This document shows, piece by piece, positions 16,350 to 23,941 of a stretch of DNA of 33,668 bases. A program made the translations under genes and the position numbers. A model generated the notes under the pieces. That model was not told the DNA's origin and did not search any database. It saw only the letters and a program-made list of their open reading frames with translations. Numbering within the stretch: the stretch's first letter is position 1; every line of letters starts with the position of its first letter. The stretch comes from Oscillospiraceae bacterium (GTDB taxonomy: Bacteria > Bacillota > Clostridia > Oscillospirales > UBA929): assembly GCA_009777475.1 (NCBI GenBank), contig WRLU01000024.1, positions 1 to 33,668 on the forward strand, read 5' to 3'.

Positions 16350-17255
16350 TTATCTTTCATCTATTATCTGAATTGATTTTCCTCTGGCATAGTCCTCTGC
16401 CGGCATACGCTTGCCGCCCGGTCCCTGTACCTCCAGCAACCTAAGAACTCGGCCGTCTCCGCATACAACGCAGGTGTTTTGGATTACTGTTCCCGGTGGC
16501 TGTTCAGAAACCCCCCCGGTCGGCTCGGCCCTGTGGATCTTGAGGTTTTCGGTGAATGCACCTGGCCATGGACACATTCCCAAAATAAACCGGTTAATCT
16601 CCTGCATGGGCCTGGTAAAATCAATTTTGCCATCGCTCCTGCGTATTATCGGTGCATAGGTTGCCTTGGAATGCTCCTGCGGGATTGGGCTAATTGTTCC
16701 TTTTTGCAGCTTCTTCAATGTATCATTCAGGGTTACCGAACCCATATCTCGTAACCGATCATGAAGGGTTGCAGCATTATCTTGCTCCGAAATGAGCGTC
16801 TTATTATACAACAGAATATCCCCCGAGTCAAGCTCCGGTGCCATAAGCATTGTAGTTACCCCAGTTTCTGTGTATCCACGAGCTATAGCCCATTGAATTG
16901 GTGCTGCACCGCGTAGCTCCGGAAGGAGAGACGCGTGCAGATTAACGCAGCCTAAAGGAGGCAAATCTAAAAGCTCGGCAGGCAAAATCCTTCCGTAAGC
17001 CACAACCGCAATCAAATCCGGTTTACAGGAACGTAACATCTCCAAAGCGGTTCCGTCACGCATTTTTTCGGGCTGGAAAAACCTCAGCCCATAGCGCATG
17101 GATAGCTCCTTAACCGGGCTGTGGGTTATCTTCATTCCCCGGTTTTTGGCCCTGTCGGGCTGTGTAAAAACACCTGATATATTGTGGCCCTCATCCAAAA
17201 GCTTTTGCAAGGAGGCCCTGGCGAAATCTGGGGTTCCCATAAATACGACCTTCAA
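16350..17255 (-). CDS. fmt: Methionyl-tRNA formyltransferase
   Basis: Formylates initiator Met-tRNA using 10-formyl-THF. 301 residues. VFMGTPDFA at the N-terminus, the catalytic Asn/His in NLHASLLP (about 105-112) and the Asp in ELDSGD are visible, followed by the C-terminal tRNA-binding domain. I chose a TTG start at 17255 because GGGAGGA lies 6 bases upstream and the product begins at the conserved KVVFMGTPDF. The in-frame ATG at 17270 adds five residues and has only an AGAGGA directly against it. The TTG overlaps the def stop codon (TTGA), giving tight coupling of deformylase and formyltransferase. Confidence 0.94.
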   Translation of the reverse strand: MKVVFMGTPDFARASLQKLLDEGHNISGVFTQPDRAKNRGMKITHSPVKELSMRYGLRFFQPEKMRDGTALEMLRSCKPDLIAVVAYGRILPAELLDLPPLGCVNLHASLLPELRGAAPIQWAIARGYTETGVTTMLMAPELDSGDILLYNKTLISEQDNAATLHDRLRDMGSVTLNDTLKKLQKGTISPIPQEHSKATYAPIIRRSDGKIDFTRPMQEINRFILGMCPWPGAFTENLKIHRAEPTGGVSEQPPGTVIQNTCVVCGDGRVLRLLEVQGPGGKRMPAEDYARGKSIQIIDER

Positions 17256-17746
17256 CTGTCGTCCTCCCATTCCTCTGCTTCCTCTTTTGTCATGTATCGT
17301 ATTACAATGTCGGTATACAGCTTACCGTCTAAATGGTCTATTTCGTGGCACAATGCCCTGGCGTTGAATTCTTCTTCTGTGAGCTCAAAGGGCTTTCCTT
17401 GCTCATCCTGCGCATTAACCGTGATTTTTTTTGGCCGCTTGACAAGTCCGGTGCGGTTAGGGACAGACAAACAGCCTTCAGGACCTATCTGCTCGCCTTG
17501 GCAAAATGTGATTTCCGGGTTCACTAAATAAACAATTCTTTCATTTTCCTCATCCCCGAGGTTGACAACGCATGCCCGGCGCATCACGCCTACCTGGGGG
17601 GCTGCCAAGCCCACGCCATCGAATTTTTTCATGGTATCCGCCAAGTCATTGAGTAAAAATTGTAACCTGCGGTCGAATTTAGTTATATCACGGCATTTTT
17701 TACGCAATGTTTCGTCTCTGTTGTCTAAGATTTTCCTTAATCCCAT
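17252..17746 (-). CDS. def: Peptide deformylase
   Basis: Removes the N-formyl group from nascent proteins, using a metal ion. 164 residues. The three family motifs are GVGLAAPQ (44-51), EGCLS (90-94) and HEIDH (134-138), giving the Cys and two His metal ligands and the catalytic Glu. It lies 23 bases after priA and overlaps the fmt start by 4 bases. Confidence 0.96.
   Translation of the reverse strand: MGLRKILDNRDETLRKKCRDITKFDRRLQFLLNDLADTMKKFDGVGLAAPQVGVMRRACVVNLGDEENERIVYLVNPEITFCQGEQIGPEGCLSVPNRTGLVKRPKKITVNAQDEQGKPFELTEEEFNARALCHEIDHLDGKLYTDIVIRYMTKEEAEEWEDDS
17262..17268 (-). promoter_or_regulatory. Ribosome binding site for the fmt TTG start, inside def
   Basis: GGGAGGA lies in the last codons of def, six bases before the TTG at 17255. 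It decides the fmt start, and translating def to its end should open or occupy this site. Confidence 0.65.
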
Positions 17747-17769
17747 CGCTTAATACCCCCCATTTTGCT

Positions 17770-20211
17770 TTACATTGGATTGCCATCGGCTGAAATATAA
17801 ACGCCTCTGTGTTTTCTCTCTTTGGGGAAAGCCGACAATATCCCTGATATCATACAGCGAAATGCACTTGTGCTTTCCCCTAGTAAGAGTATATGATAGC
17901 GGTATCGCATATTGACACGCAGCACTCCGCTTGGTGCAGGTCCCATAACACGGCTCACATCGGGTAATGCAGCCCTTTCAATCCATTCCCTTACCCGCAC
18001 ACCCGCCCTCAGAACATCATCTTGATCGGTTCCGAATACTGTCAGGCGGCAAAGGCTTTGAAACGGCGGATAACCCTGCAATCGGCGCAAAGCCGATTCC
18101 TCCTTGAAAAAGGCGTCGTAATCCTGTCTCGCTGCCGACAGAATTACCGGATGGTCAGGCATATATGTTTGAATTATGGCCCTGCCGGGCAGCTCTCCCC
18201 GGCCGGATCTCCCCAAAACCTGTGTTATCAAGCTAAAGGTTCTCTCATAAGCGCGGAAATCGTCCATGCACAATGAAGCATCGGCATTCAAAACGCCGAC
18301 AAGGGTCACATTTTCAAAATCCAATCCCTTAGCTACCATTTGGGTTCCGATTAAAAAAGGAATCTTTTTTTTACGGAAGGCATCTAAAATCCTTTCATGG
18401 CTGCCTTTTCCGGCGGCGGTATCGGAGTCAAGCCGCAAAAAATCCCTGCCGGGAAATAACTCCTCTAATTCCTGTGCCACACGCTGAGTGCCTGCTCCAA
18501 CAGGCAACAGCTCACTGCCGCATTCGGAGCAGATGCCGTTGTATTTAATAGAATATCCGCAATAGTGGCACATCATCCGCCTATTGGCGGAATGATAAGA
18601 AAGTGTAACACTGCATTTGAAGCATTCCGGCTTATGCCCGCAAGCGGGGCAGAGCATGAGTCGGTTGTGTCCCCTCCTGTTGAGCAGAAGTATGGACTGC
18701 TCGCCCTTTTCAAGGTTGAGGCAGAGCTCAGAATATAAGACTGAGCTGATGGTGCGGCCGTTGCCCTGCCTTAACTCCTCCCTCATTGAAACAACACGTG
18801 CTTGGGGGAGCTCCCTTTGATTATATCTTGCATCCATCCTGCACAAAAAATATGTTTTGTCCATTGCGTTTTGATAACTTTCAACAGAAGGGGTAGCACT
18901 CCCCAAAAGTAACAGGGCACTGTTTTGCGTGCAAAGATATTTTGCAACCTCAACAGCGTGGTAGCGCGGAGTATTTTCAGATTTGTAGCTAGCCTCATGC
19001 TCTTCATCTATTATGATAAGCCTCAGGGATTTTACTGGGGCAAATATCGCACTCCGGGTTCCCAGCGCAACCTGACACGAACCCTGACGTATCCGCTTCC
19101 ATTCGTCCATGCGCTCCCCTATGGACAAGCCGCTGTGCAAGAGAGCCGCCCTAGATCCGAAATGAGCGGAAAACCGGCACATAAGCTGAGGTGTAAGGGC
19201 AATCTCAGGGACTAAAACTATCGCGCTTCCGCCGGAGTTTAATACCTTTTCAACTAGACGTATGTAAACAGAGGTTTTGCCGCTGCCTGTTACTCCATAT
19301 AAAAGCCCGCAGGCAGGGGCCGAGCTGTCCAATGCTTCGGCACAACGATCAAATGATGCCTGCTGTTCTTGGTTAAATACAATCGGCTGCGCTGATTCTG
19401 CTGTGGAAAAAGATAGTTTTCGGTACGCCGGAACGGAAAATGTAGCGATAAGCTCTCTTTTTTCCAGGCCGCGGATTGTGTTCATTCCGGCTCCTGTCAG
19501 ATAGCTAATGTCCCTGATAAGTGTGCTGCCTGAATCTCCGAGTAAACGCAAAACATCCCTCTGTAATGGAGAAATCCTGGTCAAGGAATCAAGCTCACCG
19601 CAAGAGACGGTCAATTCAGCACACATTTCGGATTTATCCCCAATTTTGCGCCTTGGTACCGATTCACACAGGCAAAGGCCCTTTTCGCAAAGGCCTTTAA
19701 CAGCCTTTGCCGGGTCTTTGCCGATCGCTTCCCTGCATTCTTTTATTCCGGCTTTCCGTGACTTAGAGGAAAACAGCAACTCCAAGATTTTCACACTGTC
19801 ACCGCTCGCTGCTTCAAAAGCGATTTCGGCTGTAACACCCTGCACAAGAGAAACAGTTTCATTCCAGTCGTACCATAGCCCTGCCGGAAGCATAGCCTTC
19901 AGCGCATCAAAAACGGCACAGAAAAAGCGCTGGCGCATCCAAAGTGCCAACTTAATCTGACCCGGCTCTAACACGCCCGAGGGGTCTAAGCACGATAAAA
20001 TACATTTGGCTTGGGGATATTCACTTTCCCGGCTAACACTTATGATACAGCCCTCGGTTTTTCGGTTGCCCATCCCAAAGGGAACCATCACACGCATGCC
20101 GGGAATTGCCTGCTGAGCCAAAGCCTCGGGTATGCGGTAATCATACGGCCGATCAACCGTGTAGGGGATATCTTTTATAACCACACGAGCAAACTGTTCC
20201 ACATTACTCAC
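17770..20211 (-). CDS. priA: Primosomal helicase PriA
   Basis: Restarts stalled replication forks by loading the replicative helicase. 813 residues from the GTG at 20211. An N-terminal 3'-end-binding domain (DRPYDYRIPEAL...GMRVMVPFG) is followed by a winged-helix region. The helicase core has Walker A GVTGSGKT (306-313) and DEEH (402-405). A two-zinc module follows (CPAC, CFKC, CHYC, CSEC), then motif VI QVLGRSGRGE. The GTG at 20211 has GGAGA just upstream and leaves a 10-base gap to rpoZ. The longer frame to 20265 would overlap rpoZ, and a GTG at 20202 is a close alternative. Confidence 0.94.
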   Translation of the reverse strand: MSNVEQFARVVIKDIPYTVDRPYDYRIPEALAQQAIPGMRVMVPFGMGNRKTEGCIISVSRESEYPQAKCILSCLDPSGVLEPGQIKLALWMRQRFFCAVFDALKAMLPAGLWYDWNETVSLVQGVTAEIAFEAASGDSVKILELLFSSKSRKAGIKECREAIGKDPAKAVKGLCEKGLCLCESVPRRKIGDKSEMCAELTVSCGELDSLTRISPLQRDVLRLLGDSGSTLIRDISYLTGAGMNTIRGLEKRELIATFSVPAYRKLSFSTAESAQPIVFNQEQQASFDRCAEALDSSAPACGLLYGVTGSGKTSVYIRLVEKVLNSGGSAIVLVPEIALTPQLMCRFSAHFGSRAALLHSGLSIGERMDEWKRIRQGSCQVALGTRSAIFAPVKSLRLIIIDEEHEASYKSENTPRYHAVEVAKYLCTQNSALLLLGSATPSVESYQNAMDKTYFLCRMDARYNQRELPQARVVSMREELRQGNGRTISSVLYSELCLNLEKGEQSILLLNRRGHNRLMLCPACGHKPECFKCSVTLSYHSANRRMMCHYCGYSIKYNGICSECGSELLPVGAGTQRVAQELEELFPGRDFLRLDSDTAAGKGSHERILDAFRKKKIPFLIGTQMVAKGLDFENVTLVGVLNADASLCMDDFRAYERTFSLITQVLGRSGRGELPGRAIIQTYMPDHPVILSAARQDYDAFFKEESALRRLQGYPPFQSLCRLTVFGTDQDDVLRAGVRVREWIERAALPDVSRVMGPAPSGVLRVNMRYRYHILLLGESTSAFRCMISGILSAFPKERKHRGVYISADGNPM

Positions 20212-20221
20212 CGTTCTCCGG

Positions 20222-20440
20222 TCATCCCTCCAAGCGATAGTTAAATTCTTTTTTAACCTGGCCAATCAGCTCGCCGTCGTAGATTTCGTTTACGGCAAGC
20301 TTAACTGGTTTCTCGTCAAGTATATAGGCTCTGCACTCGGCATCCTCGGCAATCTCTCTGGCGCGGCGTGAAACTACATTAACTAAAAGATACCGGCTGG
20401 GGATGTTTTGCATAAGATCGCTAATAGACGGTTCTAACAT
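20222..20440 (-). CDS. rpoZ: RNA polymerase omega subunit
   Basis: 72 residues. Contains the omega block SRYLLVNVVSRRAREIAED followed by KPVKLAVNEIYDGEL. It helps assemble and stabilise RNA polymerase through beta-prime. AAGGAGG and GGAGGA precede the ATG, overlapping the gmk stop region. In B. subtilis coaBC comes next, but here priA follows directly. Confidence 0.93.
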   Translation of the reverse strand: MLEPSISDLMQNIPSRYLLVNVVSRRAREIAEDAECRAYILDEKPVKLAVNEIYDGELIGQVKKEFNYRLEG

Positions 20441-20442
20441 AT

Positions 20443-21063
20443 TTATCCTCCCTCCTTGACTTTCCTGTTTTCTGCGAAAAACTTAGGCATTCTGCCCGGC
20501 TTGCTCTGCTCGGCAATCAAAATCGACTGCATTTGGCTTACTGCATCCTGCAATTGGTCGTTGACTACGATATACGTGTACCGATCAATGTAACAATATC
20601 CCTGCTCGTTAATTTTCATACGCCGCGCGATTACCTCCTGTGTTTCACTTCCTCGCTTACTCAATCGCCGTTCTACTTCATTGAGGGACGATGGGGTCAG
20701 AAAAATAGATACCGCACCGGGGTATTTCCCCATCACTGTCATGGCACCGTTGATTTCTATGTCCAGCACAATGATGCGACCTTCATTCACTCCGGCTATC
20801 ACCGGTGCGGCGGGGGTGCCGTAATATTCTCCGGCAAACTCAGCCCATTCCAAAAGCTCACCCATATCCCGCATCCTAAGAAATTCCTGACGTGTGACAA
20901 AATGATAGTGTACGCCGTTTTTTTCATCACCCCTTGGCCTCCGGGTAGTTGCTGAAACGGAAAAAAACATATCCTGCCTTAGTGCCATTATTTCATTCAG
21001 CACAGTACTCTTTCCTGCCCCTGAGGGACCTGACACCACCAGGAGAAGTCCTTTTTCAGCCAT
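20443..21063 (-). CDS. gmk: Guanylate kinase
   Basis: Converts GMP to GDP with ATP. 206 residues. The P-loop is [10 protein letters not shown] (11-20), followed by the [21 protein letters not shown]-binding block. I chose the ATG at 21063 ([10 protein letters not shown]) because GGAGGG lies 5 bases before it. The longer start at 21078 has its ribosome site abutting the codon. It overlaps the remA stop by 8 bases. Confidence 0.96.
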   Translation of the reverse strand: MAEKGLLLVVSGPSGAGKSTVLNEIMALRQDMFFSVSATTRRPRGDEKNGVHYHFVTRQEFLRMRDMGELLEWAEFAGEYYGTPAAPVIAGVNEGRIIVLDIEINGAMTVMGKYPGAVSIFLTPSSLNEVERRLSKRGSETQEVIARRMKINEQGYCYIDRYTYIVVNDQLQDAVSQMQSILIAEQSKPGRMPKFFAENRKVKEGG

Positions 21064-21310
21064 CGGTTCCCTCCTCATCCCCCTTCAGGCGGCTCCCGGC
21101 CGTTTCGGGGAGCAGTGCCGAAAGAATTACATGGTCAGAGTCGGTGATAAGGACTGCGCGTGTACGTCTGCCTAACGTAGCATCAATCAACTTATCTCGT
21201 TCTCGCGCCTGCTGTACAATTCTTTTTACAGGCGCAGAATCCGGGGAAACCAGCGCGATTATGCGATGTGCGGATACCATGTTGCCGAAGCCGACATTAA
21301 GTAGCTTCAT
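21056..21310 (-). CDS. remA: RemA/DUF370 family regulatory protein
   Basis: 84 residues. [19 protein letters not shown] and the central [19 protein letters not shown] are diagnostic of the DUF370/RemA family. In B. subtilis RemA binds DNA and activates biofilm matrix and osmoprotection genes (known). Its targets here are not visible. The ATG at 21310 has AGGGAGG with good spacing and starts at the conserved residue, so I rejected the open extension to 21340. Confidence 0.93.
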   Translation of the reverse strand: MKLLNVGFGNMVSAHRIIALVSPDSAPVKRIVQQARERDKLIDATLGRRTRAVLITDSDHVILSALLPETAGSRLKGDEEGTDG

Positions 21311-21339
21311 AATTTCCTCCCTTTTGCTATTGCCTGGCA

Positions 21340-22206
21340 TTACTCAATATTTTGAGATTGCTCCCTGATTTTCTCAATCTCGCTTTTCAAGTCGATGACA
21401 AGCTTTGTGGTTTGGGAATCAGAGCATTTTGAGCCAATTGTGTTGGCCTCCCGGGTGAATTCCTGAATGAGGAAGTCTAGCTTGCGGCCAATAGGAACAC
21501 CATTATCAAGCAGGGCGAACAGCGACTCAATATGGATTTTTAAGCGAACAATCTCCTCGTCCGTTGAAGCCTTGTCGGCAAACAGAGCTGCCTCGGTGAG
21601 TATACGGCTCTCATCGATTGCCTTGGCTCCAAGGGTTTCCCGGATTTTTGTCAAAAGCCTGTCGTGGTATTCTGCAGTCACTTCAGGCATACGAGATTCA
21701 ATTTGCTCGGTCAATTTGCGGATGATCTCTATTTTTTCCCTGATGTCATCGTTCAGCCTTCTGCCCTCCCTCTTTCTGGAGGCAACAAAGTCATTCAACG
21801 CTAAATCCGCGATCTGAAGAACTTCCCTGGTTTTTTCATGGATATCAGACTCCTTTTGGACAGACAGAGCTATATCAGGCAATCCTAATATCTTGGAAGC
21901 TGTCAAATCATTTGACATGCCGTACTTTCGCTCCAAAACATTGGCGATGGAAAGATATTTCTCCAGCATATCACAATTAAGGATCAACTCATTCATCTGT
22001 GCCGGAAGGTTTTCCACATACAGACTAACCTCCACCTTGCCTCTTGCCAGCCTACCCGCTATAAACTCGCGCAGGGACTCCTCCAGAAAAGAAAGTGTAC
22101 GAGGGATTCTCATATTGATGTCGAGGTAGCGGTGGTTTACCGAGCGAATTTCTACCGCGGTATCGCCTTGTTTGGCGCGACCGTAACCCGTCATGCTCTG
22201 AATCAT
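21340..22206 (-). CDS. yicC: YicC family endoribonuclease
   Basis: 288 residues. The N-terminal SMTGYGRA and [12 protein letters not shown], and the C-terminal [17 protein letters not shown]...[11 protein letters not shown], are the family hallmarks. YicC proteins are RNA-cleaving factors studied in E. coli and B. subtilis (YloC). It is the first gene of the 13-gene run. I chose the ATG at 22206, 8 bases after GGGGGTG. An in-frame TTG at 22212 is also open. Confidence 0.94.
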   Translation of the reverse strand: MIQSMTGYGRAKQGDTAVEIRSVNHRYLDINMRIPRTLSFLEESLREFIAGRLARGKVEVSLYVENLPAQMNELILNCDMLEKYLSIANVLERKYGMSNDLTASKILGLPDIALSVQKESDIHEKTREVLQIADLALNDFVASRKREGRRLNDDIREKIEIIRKLTEQIESRMPEVTAEYHDRLLTKIRETLGAKAIDESRILTEAALFADKASTDEEIVRLKIHIESLFALLDNGVPIGRKLDFLIQEFTREANTIGSKCSDSQTTKLVIDLKSEIEKIREQSQNIE

Positions 22207-22236
22207 GGACAATACACCCCCTGAGCGGATACGGAC

Positions 22237-22265
22237 ATTTTACATTACTTTTGCAGCTTTGTCAA
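22237..22265 (-). promoter_or_regulatory. Sigma-A type promoter for the yicC-to-rsgA operon
   Basis: Minus-strand reading: -35 TTGACA (22260-22265), a 17-base spacer, -10 TAAAAT (22237-22242). It is the only strong promoter I found for the 12-kb gene run. The start should be near 22230, 24 bases before the yicC ATG. Confidence 0.82.
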
Positions 22266-22326
22266 CACCGTTTTTCTTTAGGTGTGCGTTTGTCTACTCC
22301 CGGTTCACTCCCATGAAAAATAATGC

Positions 22327-22355
22327 TTGCAATCTTCGGACAGCTCTGCTATAAT
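22327..22355 (+). promoter_or_regulatory. Sigma-A type promoter for rpmB
   Basis: -35 TTGCAA (22327-22332), a 17-base spacer, -10 TATAAT (22350-22355), with TGC before it as an extended -10. It gives a leader of about 44 bases. It is divergent from the yicC promoter, with 61 bases between the two -35 boxes. Confidence 0.85.
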
Positions 22356-22405
22356 CACCTCGTTGCGCGTCACGCTTCACAGTTTTTGTATGAGGAGGTG
22401 TATTC

Positions 22406-22594
22406 ATGGCAAAGTGTTATGTTTGCAATAAAGGGGTATCCTTTGGGATTGCTGTTTCTCACTCCCACAGACGTACTAACCGTAAGTGGAAGCCCAATGT
22501 TCAGCGAGTTAAAGCCGTTGTAGAGGGTTCTCCGCGCCATATTCATGCCTGCACCCGATGTCTGCGTTCGGGAAAGGTGACACGGGCGGTATAA
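22406..22594 (+). CDS. rpmB: 50S ribosomal protein L28
   Basis: 62 residues. MAKCYVCNKGVSFG and SHRRTNRKWKPNVQRVK are classic L28. Two CxxC pairs (CYVC and CTRC) mark it as the zinc-binding form. GAGGAGGTG precedes the ATG. It has its own promoter and ends before a strong terminator. In B. subtilis rpmB is also divergent to this operon region, but beside spoVM rather than yicC. Confidence 0.97.
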   Translation: MAKCYVCNKGVSFGIAVSHSHRRTNRKWKPNVQRVKAVVEGSPRHIHACTRCLRSGKVTRAV

Positions 22595-22631
22595 TGGGGG
22601 TTCGCAACAGGCTCCCTGCATTCCTGCCCCT

Positions 22632-22650
22632 ATGTTTTTTTGACAAACAT
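22632..22650 (+). repeat. Stem-loop copy 1 (ATGTTT...AAACAT)
   Basis: ATGTTT and AAACAT pair around TTTTGAC. It shares the 13-base string TTTTGACAAACAT with copy 2 at 22736-22751 and lies upstream of the terminator. Confidence 0.55.
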
Positions 22651-22690
22651 AAAATCCTTGCTTTTGCGGAATGCTAAATCCGTAAAAGGC

Positions 22691-22722
22691 AGAGTCTCGC
22701 CTTTTTAGGCGGGACTCTTTTT
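22691..22722 (+). terminator. Intrinsic terminator after rpmB
   Basis: AGAGTCTCGCCT (22691-22702) pairs with AGGCGGGACTCT (22707-22718) over 12 pairs including one G-T, with a TTTT loop and then TTTTT. It ends only 18 bases before the spoVAC start codon. Confidence 0.93.
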
Positions 22723-22735
22723 CAGAAAGGGTGAG

Positions 22736-22751
22736 ATGTTTTGACAAACAT
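22736..22751 (+). repeat. Stem-loop copy 2 at the spoVAC start
   Basis: ATGTTT-TGAC-AAACAT gives a 6-bp stem with a 4-base loop. It spans the TTG start at 22741 and the first base or two of the alternative ATG at 22750, so it could mask initiation. Confidence 0.5.
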
Positions 22752-23190
22752 GACAAAAAGCGAATATACAAAATACGCGGAAAAAAAAGCCCCGAAGAGC
22801 AAGGTTTGGCGTGACACACTAGTTGCATGGGCAAGCGGGGGTACTGTTTGCGTGATTGGTCAGATTTTGGTCAATGTGTTTGTACGCTACGGCATGCCTC
22901 AAAAATTAGCCTTCACAACAGCGTCCATTGTTCTGATTTTCATTGCCGCACTGCTTACCGCACTGCATATCTACGATAGCATTGCCAAATGGGCAGGCGG
23001 GGGCATGCTAGTTCCAATAACCGGATTTTCCAATGCCATGACAGCCCCTGCAATGGAGTTCAAGAGCGAAGGAATGGTATCGGGATTGGCTGTAAAAATG
23101 TTTTCCATTGCAGGACCGGTAATTGTTTTCGGAATATTAGCCTCTATTGTGTATGGGGCTGTTTTGCTTATTTTCAAAGCAGGGCAATGA
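22741..23190 (+). CDS. spoVAC: Stage V sporulation protein AC
   Basis: 149 residues with several hydrophobic segments (about 30-50, 58-80, 115-145). Blocks such as SGGTVCVIGQ, GGGMLVPITGFSNAMTAPAMEFKSEG (in part) and KMFSIAGPVIVFG are characteristic of SpoVAC. This is an inner-membrane mechanosensitive channel subunit that moves dipicolinic acid into forespores and out on germination (known for B. subtilis). The start is uncertain: TTG at 22741 has GGGTGAG 5 bases upstream, while ATG at 22750 would be about 14 bases away. It stands alone, without spoVAD or spoVAE beside it, directly after a terminator and convergent with iscU. Confidence 0.88.
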   Translation: MTNMTKSEYTKYAEKKAPKSKVWRDTLVAWASGGTVCVIGQILVNVFVRYGMPQKLAFTTASIVLIFIAALLTALHIYDSIAKWAGGGMLVPITGFSNAMTAPAMEFKSEGMVSGLAVKMFSIAGPVIVFGILASIVYGAVLLIFKAGQ

Positions 23191-23217
23191 CACCTCCGCC
23201 ATGCTCCCCGCCCCTAT

Positions 23218-23655
23218 TTATTTGTGGGGGTGGGTATGGTCGTGGTCAAGTGCATCAAACTCGTCCCCCAAAACCTCTTTTGGGTCTATCCCCTGTCTGT
23301 TGTAGTAATCTGACAGAGCCGATTTTATTGCCTCCTCCGCCAATACCGAGCAATGCATCTTTTGGGGCGGCAAGCCCTCTAAGGCTTCCACTACCTTTTT
23401 ATTACTGACATCAAGGGCTTCTTTTACGCTTTTTCCTTTAACCATTTCGGTCGCCATGCTACTCGCCGCTACAGCCGCGCCGCAACCGAAGGTTTTGAAC
23501 TTAACGTCCTCAATTCGGTCATTTTCAATACGCATAGTAATGTTCATAATATCTCCGCATTTAGGGTTTCCCACTGTTCCTGATGCATTCATGTTTTCGA
23601 CACTGCCCATATTGCGTGGATTGTTGAAATGATCCATAACCTTTTCGGTGTACAT
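23218..23655 (-). CDS. iscU: Iron-sulfur cluster scaffold protein IscU/NifU-like
   Basis: 145 residues. Three cluster cysteines: Cys33 in GNPKCGD, Cys58 in KTFGCGAA and Cys102 in KMHCSVL, with the adjacent Asp35. It holds a nascent Fe-S cluster supplied by a cysteine desulfurase. The C-terminus carries an unusual acidic/His tail (DHDHTHPHK). AGGAGGG precedes the ATG at 23655 by 6 bases. No NifS/IscS gene is in the window, although the two are often adjacent in Clostridia. The gene has its own promoter(s). Confidence 0.93.
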   Translation of the reverse strand: MYTEKVMDHFNNPRNMGSVENMNASGTVGNPKCGDIMNITMRIENDRIEDVKFKTFGCGAAVAASSMATEMVKGKSVKEALDVSNKKVVEALEGLPPQKMHCSVLAEEAIKSALSDYYNRQGIDPKEVLGDEFDALDHDHTHPHK

Positions 23656-23700
23656 TGAAATCCCTCCTAAAAAAATAAGCTTGTCCAATTCCCTCCTAAA

Positions 23701-23730
23701 AGTATACCGCAAACAAGCTTACAAAGTCAA
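23701..23730 (-). promoter_or_regulatory. Sigma-A type promoter for iscU (proximal)
   Basis: Minus-strand: -35 TTGACT (23725-23730), an 18-base spacer, -10 TATACT (23701-23706). The predicted start (about 23694) lies next to an extra AGGAGGG, a near copy of the real iscU ribosome site found 36 bases further on. Confidence 0.7.
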
Positions 23731-23941
23731 TAATACAGAATCCACGTTGCTAAGCTAAACCAGGCGGGAACGCTCAATCGTACGGTATTCCTATTCTTAT
23801 GTCAATTCACCCTCAGGTTTTTTGGCGTTATGCGCATTAATGCTGCAATAAAATTGTAATATATAACTAGTTGACGTCTCAGTTTACCGTAGCTTAATAT
23901 GCCTTCTCGTTCCCGGAAATTGAAGTGTGAGGGGATCTAAT
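23731..23941. other. Gene-free stretch between recD2 and the iscU promoter
   Basis: 211 bases, AT-rich. It contains a possible distal iscU promoter (23777-23805) and a perfect 10-base palindrome GCATTAATGC at 23834-23843. I see no gene, no RNA gene and no clear terminator for recD2. Confidence 0.6.
23777..23805 (-). promoter_or_regulatory. Possible distal iscU promoter
   Basis: Minus-strand: -35 TTGACA (23800-23805), a 17-base spacer, -10 TACGAT (23777-23782). The -35 is perfect and the -10 is weaker. It would add a leader of about 115 bases to iscU. Confidence 0.5.

Noticed and set aside
23872..23901. Plus-strand promoter-like TTGACG-18-TAATAT pointing into the recD2 3' end
   Set aside because: It would give only antisense transcription, the match is partial, and the region is AT-rich enough for chance hits.
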